Positions 29,824-37,695 of a DNA stretch of 64,000 nucleotides are shown here, piece after piece. Source of the DNA: CATQHW01 sp965215345 (lineage in GTDB: Bacteria; Spirochaetota; Spirochaetia; SZUA-6; Bin103); contig CBDCDL010000002.1 of the NCBI GenBank assembly GCA_965215345.1, positions 2,852,001-2,916,000 of the forward strand. The letters are read 5' to 3'. Both the position numbers and the translations under genes were made by a program. Under the pieces are notes generated by a model, which saw only the letters and a program-made list of their open reading frames with translations, made no database searches and was not told where the DNA came from. How positions within the stretch are numbered: position 1 is the first letter of the stretch; each line of letters starts with the position of its first letter.

Positions 29824-30651
29824 ATGAGAATCGTACGCTACGAGCAGAATGGGACGGTCGGGTACGGCGGGCAACGGGGCGACGGGTCGATCGTCGCTAT
29901 CGACGACGGGCCGGCGGCGGCCGCGGGGCGAGCATGGGAGATCCCCCTGGATGCCGCGGACGGAGCAGTGGTCGAAGGTGCGAACCTGCTGGCGCCGGTG
30001 GTGCCGACCGGGGTGCTGTGCATCGGGCTGAACTACCGAAAGCACGCGGAGGAATCGGGGGCGCAGGTTCCCGATCATCCGATCCTCTTCATGAAGTTGC
30101 CGTCGGCGGTACAGGATCCCGGAGGGGACATCGTGCTGCCGCGCCACCTGCGCAGCGACCAGGTGGACTACGAGGCGGAGCTCGCCGTGGTGATCGGCCG
30201 GCCGTGCCGCAACGTCACCCGCGATCAGGCGCTGGACTACGTGCTGGGGTACACCTGCGGCAACGACGTCAGCGCCCGTGACTGGCAGCTTGAGTGGGGC
30301 GGGGGCCAGTGGTGCCGGGGCAAGACCTTCGCCACCTTCTGTCCGCTGGGGCCTGCGCTGGTGACGCCGGAGGACATCCCGGATCCGAACGCGCTCGCCA
30401 TCAAGACGGTGGTAAGCGGACAGACCATGCAGGACTGGACGACGAGGGACATGATCTTCGACGTGCCGAAGTTGATCGCCTTCCTGAGCGGCAGCACCAC
30501 GCTGGAGCCCGGGACGGTGATCATGACCGGTACCCCCCACGGCGTGGGCGCGGCCCGCAAGCCGCCGCGCTTCCTGCAGCCGGGCGACAGCGTAACCATC
30601 GAGATCGAGTCGATCGGCGCCCTCACCAACCCGGTCGTCGAGGAGTCCTGA
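29824..30651 (+). CDS. Fumarylacetoacetate hydrolase (FAH) family enzyme
   Basis: A 275-residue metal-dependent C-C hydrolase, decarboxylase or hydratase of the FAH superfamily. It has the entry motif LCIGLNYRKHAEES, metal ligands in VDYEAELAVVIG, CGNDVSARDWQ, KTFATFCPLGP and the ending GTVIMTGTPHGVG with LQPGDSVTIEIE. Substrates in this family are oxo-acids from aromatic or sugar-acid degradation. It sits directly before a PhyH gene, which begins 3 bases after its stop, so the two are probably coexpressed. The ATG has no visible ribosome site. Confidence 0.9.
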   Translation: MRIVRYEQNGTVGYGGQRGDGSIVAIDDGPAAAAGRAWEIPLDAADGAVVEGANLLAPVVPTGVLCIGLNYRKHAEESGAQVPDHPILFMKLPSAVQDPGGDIVLPRHLRSDQVDYEAELAVVIGRPCRNVTRDQALDYVLGYTCGNDVSARDWQLEWGGGQWCRGKTFATFCPLGPALVTPEDIPDPNALAIKTVVSGQTMQDWTTRDMIFDVPKLIAFLSGSTTLEPGTVIMTGTPHGVGAARKPPRFLQPGDSVTIEIESIGALTNPVVEES

Positions 30652-30653
30652 CC

Positions 30654-31415
30654 GTGGCGGGGCTGAGGGCGGAGCAGGTCGAGCGGTTCCGCCGCGACGG
30701 CTATCTGATCGTCGACGGGCTGTTCGACACGGAGAGCCTGGAGCCGGTGCGGCGCCGGATCCGGGAGCTGGCCGCGCCGGACGCGCCGGCGATGGTCAGG
30801 GGCAAGCGGCAGGTGGAGCCGCGCGTGGAGGCGGGGGAGATGCGGACCGACGGCTACGCGGCGTCGCTGCGCAAGATGTCGCACATGGCGTTCGAGGACC
30901 CGGTGTTCCTGGCGCATGCGAGCGACGCGCGGATCGTCGACATCATCGAGTCGCTGCTCGGCCCCGACCTCGTGCTGGCGCAGGACCAGTTGTTCATGAA
31001 GCCGCCGCGCGTCGGGTCACGGCAGGCGTTCCACCAGGACACGCCGCTGGGCTTCCACCTGGAACCGCCGGACCGGATGGTCACCTGCTGGTGCGCCCTG
31101 GACGAGGCGACCATCGCCAACGGCTGCCTGTGGATGATTCCGGGCAGCCACCTGGACGGCGTCACCGACCGCGAGACGTGGCAGCGCTACGAGCCGGTCG
31201 ACGGCGTGGAGCCGCCGGAGGCGCGGCCGGTCGAGCTGGCGGCGGGGAGTTGCAGCTTCCACCACGGCCTGATCCTGCACGCCAGTCGTCCCAACCTGAC
31301 CGACCGGCCGCGCTGGGGCTACGCCACGCACTATGCCAGCGCCCGCTGCCGGTTCGAGGGCGAGGAGGGGGATCACGTGACCATCCGCGGCCGGCGTTTC
31401 CCCGGCTGCGTGTAG
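30654..31415 (+). CDS. Phytanoyl-CoA dioxygenase (PhyH) family protein
   Basis: A 253-residue Fe(II)/2-oxoglutarate oxygenase, the second PhyH in the window and not closely similar to the first. Iron ligands are His127 and Asp129 in AFHQDTPLG and a distal His in GLILHASRPN; NGCLWMIPGSHLDGV is the core strand. The GTG start has GAGGAG upstream, within the end of the FAH gene, so translation is coupled. It probably hydroxylates a small acid handled by the same pathway as the FAH enzyme. Confidence 0.9.
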   Translation: MAGLRAEQVERFRRDGYLIVDGLFDTESLEPVRRRIRELAAPDAPAMVRGKRQVEPRVEAGEMRTDGYAASLRKMSHMAFEDPVFLAHASDARIVDIIESLLGPDLVLAQDQLFMKPPRVGSRQAFHQDTPLGFHLEPPDRMVTCWCALDEATIANGCLWMIPGSHLDGVTDRETWQRYEPVDGVEPPEARPVELAAGSCSFHHGLILHASRPNLTDRPRWGYATHYASARCRFEGEEGDHVTIRGRRFPGCV

Positions 31416-31429
31416 CAGCGTTCTCCGTA

Positions 31430-31435
31430 TACAAT
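31430..31435 (+). promoter_or_regulatory. -10 box (TATACAAT context) of the PtuA-like gene
   Basis: TATACAAT just after the PhyH stop provides a good -10 with TACAAT at 31430-31435, placing a start near 31442 and a short leader before TTG 31460. No clear -35 is visible. Confidence 0.4.
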
Positions 31436-31459
31436 GCGGCGGGCGGCAGGGGGCCGGCA

Positions 31460-32734
31460 TTGAAGCTGGAGCGCGTAACGATACGAAACTACCGGGCGAT
31501 CGCGCACATGACATTGCCGCTCCATCCATCTTTGACCGTGCTATACGGCGACAACGCCCACGGCAAGACGAGCGTGTTGAGCGCGATCGCTGGGGGCCTT
31601 GGGAGTATCCTAACGGAGCTGCCGGAGGTCTCCGGAGTCGGGTTTCGCAAGACCGACCGGCGTCGCTCTGGGCCGTTGCAGGTCGACGTGTGGGCGACGG
31701 GCGGCGTTGGATGGGTTCGACGCGGGAGTGGAGCGACACTGTCCGCAACGCCCGACCCCGCCCGACAAGGATTGAGGCAATTCCTTGCAGCCCTGATTGT
31801 CGCCGATCGGGTCGGCGGCGAACCCCGTGATCTGCCTATCGTCGCGTTCTACGACGCGAACCGCGCCGTCTTCGATGCGCCGCAAAGACGTCGCGGGTTC
31901 AAGACGGAGTTCGTGCGCTACGCCGCCTTGGAAGGGGCGTTGGCTGCCCGAACCGAGTTCAGGGAGTTCTTCAAGTGGTTCTATGCCAAGGAGAACGAAG
32001 AGCTACGGGAGCAGAAGAAGAGACGTGACTTCGACTATCGGTCGACGGACCTGAGCGCGGTTCGCAACGCGGTCCAGCGAATGGTGCCCGGCATATCGAG
32101 TCCGCGCATCGAACTTGGACCGCTTCGTTTCGTCGTCACCGAATCGCACGCGACATCCGAGGTTGTGGAGCTCGATCAGTTGAGCGGCGGATTTCGCATC
32201 ATGCTGGCCCTCGCGGCCGATCTCGCGAGACGGATGGCTCAGGGGAATCCTCATCTCCCTGATCCCCTTGCATCGGAAGCGATCGTCCTGATCGATGAGG
32301 CGGAGCTCCATCTTCACCCCGCTTGGCAGCAACGGGTGCTCGGAGACCTGGGGCGGACGTTCCCCAAGGCACAGTTCATCGTCTCTACCCACAGCCCGCA
32401 AGTGCTGACGACGGTTCGGCCGGAGCAGATCGTGGAATTGCGGAGGACCAACCGCGGGATCGTTGCTGAACAGGTGGTGGGGCCGACGTATGGCGCGGAG
32501 GCGGGTGACGTGCTTGATGGCGTCATGGGGGTGGCTCCGCGTCCAGCCGACAATCAGTTTGCCAAGAAGCTTGCGCGGTACATGGAACGTGTCGAAGGTG
32601 GAGAGGGGGAATCTGAAGCGGCGATTCAGCTCCGGAGTGAGCTCGAAGCGCTTTCCTCCCATGATCCTGCTCTTAACCGAGCCGACATCGCGATCCGGAG
32701 ACACAAGGTCTTGCGCGCTACCGGAAGGTCGTGA
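31460..32734 (+). CDS. PtuA-like AAA ATPase of a Septu-type defence system
   Basis: A 424-residue RecF-like ATPase starting with LKLERVTIRNYRAIAH. Motifs are Walker A GDNAHGKT (30-37), the ABC-like signature ELDQLSGGFRIML, Walker B IVLIDEAELHLHPAWQQ and STHSPQVL. The TTG start at 31460 follows a G-rich stretch and matches where family members begin. It overlaps by four bases (GTGA) a gene starting like the HNH partner PtuB, which is how Septu pairs are arranged. The partner is truncated, so this ATPase is probably orphaned. The gene is visibly less GC-rich than its neighbours. Confidence 0.75.
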   Translation: MKLERVTIRNYRAIAHMTLPLHPSLTVLYGDNAHGKTSVLSAIAGGLGSILTELPEVSGVGFRKTDRRRSGPLQVDVWATGGVGWVRRGSGATLSATPDPARQGLRQFLAALIVADRVGGEPRDLPIVAFYDANRAVFDAPQRRRGFKTEFVRYAALEGALAARTEFREFFKWFYAKENEELREQKKRRDFDYRSTDLSAVRNAVQRMVPGISSPRIELGPLRFVVTESHATSEVVELDQLSGGFRIMLALAADLARRMAQGNPHLPDPLASEAIVLIDEAELHLHPAWQQRVLGDLGRTFPKAQFIVSTHSPQVLTTVRPEQIVELRRTNRGIVAEQVVGPTYGAEAGDVLDGVMGVAPRPADNQFAKKLARYMERVEGGEGESEAAIQLRSELEALSSHDPALNRADIAIRRHKVLRATGRS

Positions 32735-32890
32735 AACGAATTCGACGACTTCCCGCTCCGCCCACGGGTCTCGCCAGTTACCTTGCCGACGAACAGCACG
32801 TTGCTGTGACTTGGGAAGAGTTTCGGTCACACGCCGCGGGTGAGTCCTGCCAACAGCTTCGCGACGCTCTCACCGACTGCCGACGCGTGG
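32731..32890 (+). pseudogene. PtuB-like (TIGR02646) HNH gene, truncated before the HNH domain
   Basis: The GTG overlaps the ATPase stop and the product begins MKRIRRLPAPPTGLASYL, then VTWEEFRSHAAG and LRDALTDCRR, which is the conserved N-terminal pattern of TIGR02646/PtuB proteins. In intact members GLCAYCE and the HNH nuclease follow; here the sequence instead runs into the 3' end of the opposite-strand epimerase gene. An open frame continues antisense to that gene up to 33204 but has no HNH residues. A deletion or insertion cut the gene at about 32890. Confidence 0.6.
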
Positions 32891-32898
32891 ATCTGACG

Positions 32899-33699
32899 CT
32901 ATGCGCCAGCAGTCGGCGCTTCAACTTCCGTTGCGCGGTTCACCTGAGGCGGCCAGTCGGCGCCGTCCCGGGGGACGAAGCCGATGGTGCGGCGCGCGTG
33001 CTCCAGGTCGCGGTAGCGGCCGCGGTTGGCGGAGACCGCGAACAGGATCGCGAAGCGCAGGCCGTCTGGGGCGTCGATGCAGCGCTCGACCGCCTGCACG
33101 GCGTCGCGGTGGCTGAGGTAGACCGAGGCCTCGCGCGGGTCCCGTGGCTGGTCGCCGGGCAGCACGCGGCCGATGCGCAGGCAGATCATCGACAGGCCGC
33201 ATGAGTCGGCGTAGTGGCGGGCCAGCGCCTCGCCGAACGCCTTGGTGGCGGCATAGAGGCCGTTGGGCCGGATCGGGTCGTCGGTGGTGATCGGGGCGCG
33301 GTCGGGCGGGTCGTCGTCCCAACGCGCCTCGATCAGGGCGCGGTACGGCTCCTCCGCCTCGTAGCCGGCGGCGACGGCGCCCGAGCTGGCGTAGACCACG
33401 CGGCGGACGCCGGCGGCGCGAGCCGCCTCGAATACGTGGTGAGTGCCGGTGACGTTGGTGGAGAGGTGGCCGGCCGGATCGTCGCCGAGATAGGCGGCCA
33501 GGTGCACGACCGTGTCGATGCCGTCGAACGCGGGGCGGATGGCGTGGAGGTCGTTGAGGTCGGCGCGGACGGTGTCGACGCCGTCGATCGGGGAGCGGTT
33601 GAGGGCGCGGACGGTGCAGCGGGACGACAGCGAGCGGCCGACCAGTCCTCCGATCAGGCCGCTCATGCCGGTGATCAGGACGTGACGTGGCGGGGACAT
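32899..33699 (-). CDS. NAD-dependent epimerase/dehydratase (extended SDR), uronate dehydrogenase-like
   Basis: A 266-residue Rossmann enzyme with the nucleotide motif TGMSGLIGG, Asp in RADLNDL, VVHLAAYLG, the Ser of YASSGAV and the catalytic Tyr-Lys pair in YAATKAFGEAL. The short C-terminal region with RIGRVLPGD resembles uronate dehydrogenases and related sugar oxidoreductases. It is a likely sugar or sugar-acid modifying enzyme. No strong ribosome site precedes the ATG. Its 3' end abuts the truncated ptuB-like gene. Confidence 0.87.
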   Translation of the reverse strand: MSPPRHVLITGMSGLIGGLVGRSLSSRCTVRALNRSPIDGVDTVRADLNDLHAIRPAFDGIDTVVHLAAYLGDDPAGHLSTNVTGTHHVFEAARAAGVRRVVYASSGAVAAGYEAEEPYRALIEARWDDDPPDRAPITTDDPIRPNGLYAATKAFGEALARHYADSCGLSMICLRIGRVLPGDQPRDPREASVYLSHRDAVQAVERCIDAPDGLRFAILFAVSANRGRYRDLEHARRTIGFVPRDGADWPPQVNRATEVEAPTAGA

Positions 33700-33904
33700 G
33701 CAGGTGTTGTATCACGGCGCGGAGACCGGACGCGGTATCATCGCGGACGCGAGGTGAAGCTCGACATGCTGAGCCGGCTGACCGACCGGATGGCGTTCAC
33801 GGCGGACCCGCTTCCCGAGCGCCCGAGCGCCAAGCGCGGTGGTAAGGCGGGCGCCGGCAGGGTAGCATGAATGCGTGGCCCAGCCGGGCCGGGAGGTCAG
33901 CATC

Positions 33905-35245
33905 ATGCGGGTTCGAGACAGGGCGCGCCGTGCCGCTCTTCGGGTCGCTTTCGCCGGCGCGCTGATACTTGGGGCGATCGCCTGTACGGGGACCGCCCCG
34001 CGCCCTGCAGTCGGTGCCGGATTCGTCGGAGACTATGGAGCGACGGCCGGGCGGACCGCCGTCAATCTCGAGCTCACCGAGCACTCGTTCACCGCGGTGA
34101 CGTTCACGGAGCCGGGGCCGGGAGTGGCGGCGGCGGCCCAGGCTGACTCGGCTCGACCGGCCAGCTCTCCGGGCAGCGAGCCGGCGACGTGGGTGGTGCT
34201 CACGGGTGACGTGACCGTGTCCGGCGACATGGTGACGGTGAGCGTCACGGGAGTGGAGCGCGATGGTCAGGCATTGCAGGGTGCGGAGCTGGCCGCCTAT
34301 ACGGGGTGCACCACGACGGCCACGGACGGCGACGCGTTCGCAGGCGAGGTGATCGCCGTCCTGTTGACCTGTCTTGGAGCGACCGATCCCGAAGTGGCGC
34401 TGTACGAGTATGGAGAGCAGGAACGGCCTTCGGATCTGGTGTTGGGAACGTGGGCCTTTGCGCCTGACGTGTCCGATCCCTCGCGTGTTGGCGGTTCGAT
34501 CGTCATCAGCTCGACCGAGCTCAGAGTATCTTCCGTCGCATCATGCCAGGGAGAGCCGTTCCATGATCCGGGCCCATTCGATCCACCGGACTCCCAGGAG
34601 CCGATGCTGTCGGTGGACCCGGTTGCGGGCGATCTCGAAGGGGAGCCGCTCGTCTTCGACGTGATCCTGTCCCCGACGGCGAGCGGTACGGTGTCGGTTG
34701 ACTGGGCGACGTCCGACCTCACTGCCGCCGAGGCGGAAGATGTTGCGGGGGGTGGCGCCGCCGCGGGGGATGACTACACGGCCGGGAGCGGCACGCTCAC
34801 CTTCCAGGCGGGCCAGAGCCGCCGAGCGCTCACGGTGGCGACCATCGAGGACGAGGCCATGGAAGGGAACGAGATGTTCAAGGTCGAGCTGTCCAATCCC
34901 GACGGCGCCCTCATCGCCCCGAGCCTGACTGTCGGTGTGCGGGGCGGCATCGGGTTCGGCGTGATCGTCGACGATGACGCTCCATGCCCCTCATTCGAGG
35001 TGTCGTATGACGCATCGCTCGACGACACGAAGATCGCCGTCGCATTCCGAGAGGGTCGGATCGTGTCCGCGGATGGCGAACCGACTGAACTCACGCGAGA
35101 CAACTTCGGCGATCATTTCGTCGACATCAGCACCGGTGGTCCGGCCGATCTCGACTACGACGTGTTCTACGTGATCGGAGCAACCGGAGATCGGGCGGCC
35201 TTCAGGGTGCAGCACAGCGAGTGGTCGTGGGTCAGCCGCCGATGA
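33905..35245 (+). CDS. Calx-beta domain lipoprotein
   Basis: A 446-residue exported protein. The ATG at 33905 is preceded by GGGAGGT. The signal peptide has Arg residues, a hydrophobic core and ILGAIAC with Cys27, acceptable as a spirochaetal-type lipobox. An N-terminal beta-rich domain is followed by a Calx-beta module (about 230-350: VDWATSDLTAAEAEDV, DDYTAGSGTLTFQAGQ, DEAMEGNEMFKVELSNP) and a C-terminal domain of unknown type. Calx-beta modules bind calcium and mediate surface contacts. Transcribed alone; binding partner unknown. Confidence 0.8.
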   Translation: MRVRDRARRAALRVAFAGALILGAIACTGTAPRPAVGAGFVGDYGATAGRTAVNLELTEHSFTAVTFTEPGPGVAAAAQADSARPASSPGSEPATWVVLTGDVTVSGDMVTVSVTGVERDGQALQGAELAAYTGCTTTATDGDAFAGEVIAVLLTCLGATDPEVALYEYGEQERPSDLVLGTWAFAPDVSDPSRVGGSIVISSTELRVSSVASCQGEPFHDPGPFDPPDSQEPMLSVDPVAGDLEGEPLVFDVILSPTASGTVSVDWATSDLTAAEAEDVAGGGAAAGDDYTAGSGTLTFQAGQSRRALTVATIEDEAMEGNEMFKVELSNPDGALIAPSLTVGVRGGIGFGVIVDDDAPCPSFEVSYDASLDDTKIAVAFREGRIVSADGEPTELTRDNFGDHFVDISTGGPADLDYDVFYVIGATGDRAAFRVQHSEWSWVSRR

Positions 35246-35291
35246 CGGCGGTGGCCCCGATCAGATGTGGCGTCGAGCGCCGACCGGCGAA

Positions 35292-35942
35292 TTACAGATC
35301 CGCAGCCATCAGGCGCATGATCTTCATCACGTAGGTGCGGGTCTCTTCGGGCACGAACGCCTGGACGTTCAACCACTGCGCGCACTCGGCCGGGCAGCGG
35401 TCCTGCGCCCGCAGGGTGCGGCTGCGGCCGCCGTTGTAGCTGGCGAAGGCGAACGCCAGGCGCTGCCGGCGGTCGGGGATGTCGTCCCAGAGGTCATACA
35501 GGCGGCGGTCGTAGAACACGCCGGCGGCGATGTTCTGGGCCGGGTCCTCGGTGTCGCTGAGCGGCAGCGACGACAGCTCCGCGATCTCCTCGAACGTGGC
35601 CGGCAAGATCTGCATGATCCCCCGGGCGCCGACCCGGCTCGTGGCATCGGCGCGCAGGCCCGACTCGGTGATGCCCTGCGCCTTGAACCAGCGCCAGTCG
35701 TAGGCGACGCTGAAGAACCGCTTCGAGTACTTGCGGAAATGCTCGTCGAAGCGCGTCGTCCACTGATCGTCCTCGACCGGCAGCCGGCCGCGCGGTTGGG
35801 CGGCCGGAGGTTCGCCAGGGGCCGGGGCCGGCTCGGTGGCGGCTGGCGGTTCGCCCGGCACCGAAGTGTGCCAGACCAGCAAGGCGGCGAACCCCGCCAG
35901 GGCGAGCGCGGCGATCGCGGTCGGCAGCCGCACGGCGCGCAT
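35292..35942 (-). CDS. Lytic murein transglycosylase, MltF/Slt-like
   Basis: A 216-residue cell-wall enzyme with an uncleaved-looking N-terminal membrane anchor, a Pro/Ala-rich linker (about 30-55) and an SLT domain. The catalytic Glu93 lies in AQGITESGLRADATS, followed by VGARGIMQILPATF and AFASYNGGRSR. The closest layout is the C-terminal domain of MltF. It cleaves peptidoglycan glycan strands to 1,6-anhydro products in the periplasm. GAGGGA lies ten bases before the ATG. It follows a DUF350 gene on the same strand and is likely coexpressed. Confidence 0.88.
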   Translation of the reverse strand: MRAVRLPTAIAALALAGFAALLVWHTSVPGEPPAATEPAPAPGEPPAAQPRGRLPVEDDQWTTRFDEHFRKYSKRFFSVAYDWRWFKAQGITESGLRADATSRVGARGIMQILPATFEEIAELSSLPLSDTEDPAQNIAAGVFYDRRLYDLWDDIPDRRQRLAFAFASYNGGRSRTLRAQDRCPAECAQWLNVQAFVPEETRTYVMKIMRLMAADL

Positions 35943-35956
35943 GCTGACGAGGTCCC

Positions 35957-36190
35957 TCAGTTCAGCCCCAGGCCGATGACCAGCCCGACAGCCACGCCGA
36001 TGCCCACGAACATGCCGGCGACCATGACGCCGACCGCCGTATTGCCATCGGCGAGATGCTCGTTGGTGTCGAACCGCGTGACGTGGTCCAGCACCTTGAA
36101 GCCCAGGTACATGAACAGGATCGCTCCGCTGCCGCCGATCACGGCGTACAGCAGGTTCAGCAGGACGACCTGAAAGTCGAACAAGCCCAT
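35957..36190 (-). CDS. Small DUF350-like membrane protein
   Basis: A 77-residue protein with two hydrophobic helices: VVLLNLLYAVIGGSGAILFMYL and AVGVMVAGMFVGIGVAVGLVIG, separated by FDTNEHLADGNTAVG. The NTAVG motif between helices is the DUF350 pattern (YjfL-like), normally present two or more times; here only one unit is present. Function unknown. A GGAGA box lies five bases before the ATG. It is 14 bases upstream of the transglycosylase gene and divergent from the PHP gene. Confidence 0.75.
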   Translation of the reverse strand: MGLFDFQVVLLNLLYAVIGGSGAILFMYLGFKVLDHVTRFDTNEHLADGNTAVGVMVAGMFVGIGVAVGLVIGLGLN

Positions 36191-36224
36191 TTCGCTCTCC
36201 GTGGCGCGATCCGGCGTTGCGTGT

Positions 36225-36252
36225 GGCACCGGGCGCCCGCGGAGAGGATAAT
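36225..36252 (+). promoter_or_regulatory. Possible promoter of the PHP gene
   Basis: GATAAT at 36247-36252 is a good -10; TGGCAC 17 bases upstream is a weak -35. The transcript would start about 18 bases before the ATG and include the AAGGAG ribosome site. Confidence 0.4.
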
Positions 36253-36276
36253 GGCGCCGCAAAGGAGTTGCACGAC

Positions 36277-37239
36277 ATGTCACCACCGCCCTTGATCGAT
36301 CCCTTCGGGCCGGACGCTTCCGGCGTCTGGTTGAAGGGCAACCTGCACGCACACACCACCGAGTCGGACGGTCACGTGGAGCCCGGGCCCCGCGTCGCCC
36401 AGTACCGGGAGCGCGGCTACGATTTCCTGTGCCTGTCCGACCACCACCGCATCACGCGCGTGAGCGGCGTTCCGATCCCGGAGGGGATGACGCTGATCCA
36501 GGGTGCCGAGATCCATCCGGACAACCCGTTCGGGGGACAGGGGTACCACCTGCTGGCCTACAACATGACCGACGACGTGGACGCCCAGCGCATGCCGCCG
36601 CAACACGTCATCGACGCGGTGCGCGAGCAGGGTGGCTCGGTGTGGCTGGCGCACCCGCACTGGAGCGGCATCAACGTCCGCCGCGACGTGACGCCACTGA
36701 CCGGGCTGGCCGGCATCGAGGTGTTCAACACGATCTGTCAGCGCATGGGCCGGGGCGAGGCCGGCATGATCTGGGACGACTGGATGGACCACGCCGGCCA
36801 CCCGTTGCCGGCGATCGCCAACGACGACTGCCACGGCAACCCCGCGCACGGCGACGACCTGTTCCAGGGCTGGACGATGGTGCGCGCGGCCGACCGCTCG
36901 CCGCAGGCGATCGTGGCTGCGCTCGAACGGGGCGCGTCGTACTGCACGACCGGGCCTGAGATCCGCTCGCTGCGGGTCACCCGGTCCGAGGAGCCCGACT
37001 CCGCCGATCGGCCCTATCTCCTGGAGGTGAGTTGCTCGCCGGCGGTGCGGGTGACGGCGGTCTGCAGCCTCAGAGGCGCGGACTACCCGTCCGGTCCGAC
37101 CGATCCGGCACACCCCTTCGAGCACGCCGTGCTGGGGCTGCGCGAGGCGGACTGGGTGCGCGTGGAGGTGCTCGACACGCACGGCCGCAAGGCGTGGAGC
37201 AACCCGATCGACCTGACCGGGCTGGCCCGCGGGGACTGA
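36277..37239 (+). CDS. PHP-domain metal-dependent phosphoesterase
   Basis: A 320-residue cytosolic protein with the PHP metal motifs NLHAHTTESDG, LSDHH, a Glu in QGAEIHPD, LAHPHWSG and NDDCHGN. About 100 further residues form a beta-rich C-terminal domain ending HGRKAWSNPIDLTG. Such proteins hydrolyse phosphoesters; the substrate is not deducible. The ATG has AAGGAG upstream. A 43-base perfect copy of its 3' end lies near 47.4 kb, pointing to a second, now lost, family member. Confidence 0.85.
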   Translation: MSPPPLIDPFGPDASGVWLKGNLHAHTTESDGHVEPGPRVAQYRERGYDFLCLSDHHRITRVSGVPIPEGMTLIQGAEIHPDNPFGGQGYHLLAYNMTDDVDAQRMPPQHVIDAVREQGGSVWLAHPHWSGINVRRDVTPLTGLAGIEVFNTICQRMGRGEAGMIWDDWMDHAGHPLPAIANDDCHGNPAHGDDLFQGWTMVRAADRSPQAIVAALERGASYCTTGPEIRSLRVTRSEEPDSADRPYLLEVSCSPAVRVTAVCSLRGADYPSGPTDPAHPFEHAVLGLREADWVRVEVLDTHGRKAWSNPIDLTGLARGD

Positions 37240-37286
37240 CTCGTCGGAACGCAGCCCGAGTTGATCCGTCGTTGAACTCGGATGGA

Positions 37287-37316
37287 TTGACATCCCGAGA
37301 CCGGTTTCGTTACGCT
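37287..37316 (+). promoter_or_regulatory. Promoter of the higBA operon
   Basis: A perfect -35 TTGACA (37287-37292) and TACGCT (37311-37316) with an 18-base spacer. The -10 box lies inside the palindrome, as expected for an autorepressed toxin-antitoxin operon. Confidence 0.55.
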
Positions 37317-37334
37317 ATGGGTAACGAAACCGGT
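37300..37334. promoter_or_regulatory. Palindromic operator of the higBA locus
   Basis: Two perfect 14-base arms, ACCGGTTTCGTTAC and GTAACGAAACCGGT, around a 7-base centre. It overlaps the -10 region and ends 7 bases before the toxin start, so the HTH part of the antitoxin is the likely ligand. As RNA it could also form a hairpin, but no T tract follows. Confidence 0.7.
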
Positions 37335-37341
37335 TCGCTGG

Positions 37342-37689
37342 GTGGAGATTGTCTTTCGGACACGCAAGCTCGCCAAGACCTTCAGTTCGTTGAACTTGCT
37401 TCAGCGTGCGTACGGAGACCGGATGGCGCGAACGATCGCCATGCGCATCGCCTTGCTGAATGCCGCACGAACGCTCTCGATGGTTCCGTTCCGGCCGCCG
37501 GTGCGCCGGCATCAGCTTCGGGGTGATCGTGATGAGCAATACGCCGTAGATCTCGTACATCCCCATCGGTTGGTGTTCGAGCCGGCCCACGAACCTCTGC
37601 CATGACGTGACGACGGCGGAGTCGATACCGACCGCGTGACCGCGATCAGAATCGTCGAGGTCATCGACTACCACCGATGGAAGAAGTGA
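37342..37689 (+). pseudogene. HigB-type toxin with one in-frame stop
   Basis: GTG starts VEIVFRTRKLAKTFSS and the frame continues through YGDRMARTIAMR, HQLRGDRDEQYAVDLVHP and RLVFEPAHEPLP, the plasmid-maintenance killer (HigB/RelE-fold) pattern, then hits TGA at 37603-37605. The same frame continues RDDGGVDTDRVTAIRIVEV to IDYHRWKK and a final TGA, exactly the family C-terminus. A CGA to TGA change explains it. The toxin is probably inactive unless the stop is read through. Followed directly by the antitoxin gene. Confidence 0.75.
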
Positions 37690-37695
37690 CAGGTG

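Noticed and set aside
32891..33204. Continuation of the ptuB-like open frame toward 33204
   Set aside because: It runs antisense to the epimerase gene and has no HNH or CAYCE-like motif, so it is chance read-through after the breakpoint.
33750..33870. Small Lys/Arg-rich open frame tail before the Calx-beta gene (MLSRLTDRMAFTADPLPERP)
   Set aside because: No ribosome site, no recognisable family and no support beyond an open frame.
37314..37320. The palindrome as an intrinsic terminator of the PHP gene
   Set aside because: No T tract follows and a promoter overlaps it, so an operator is the better explanation.
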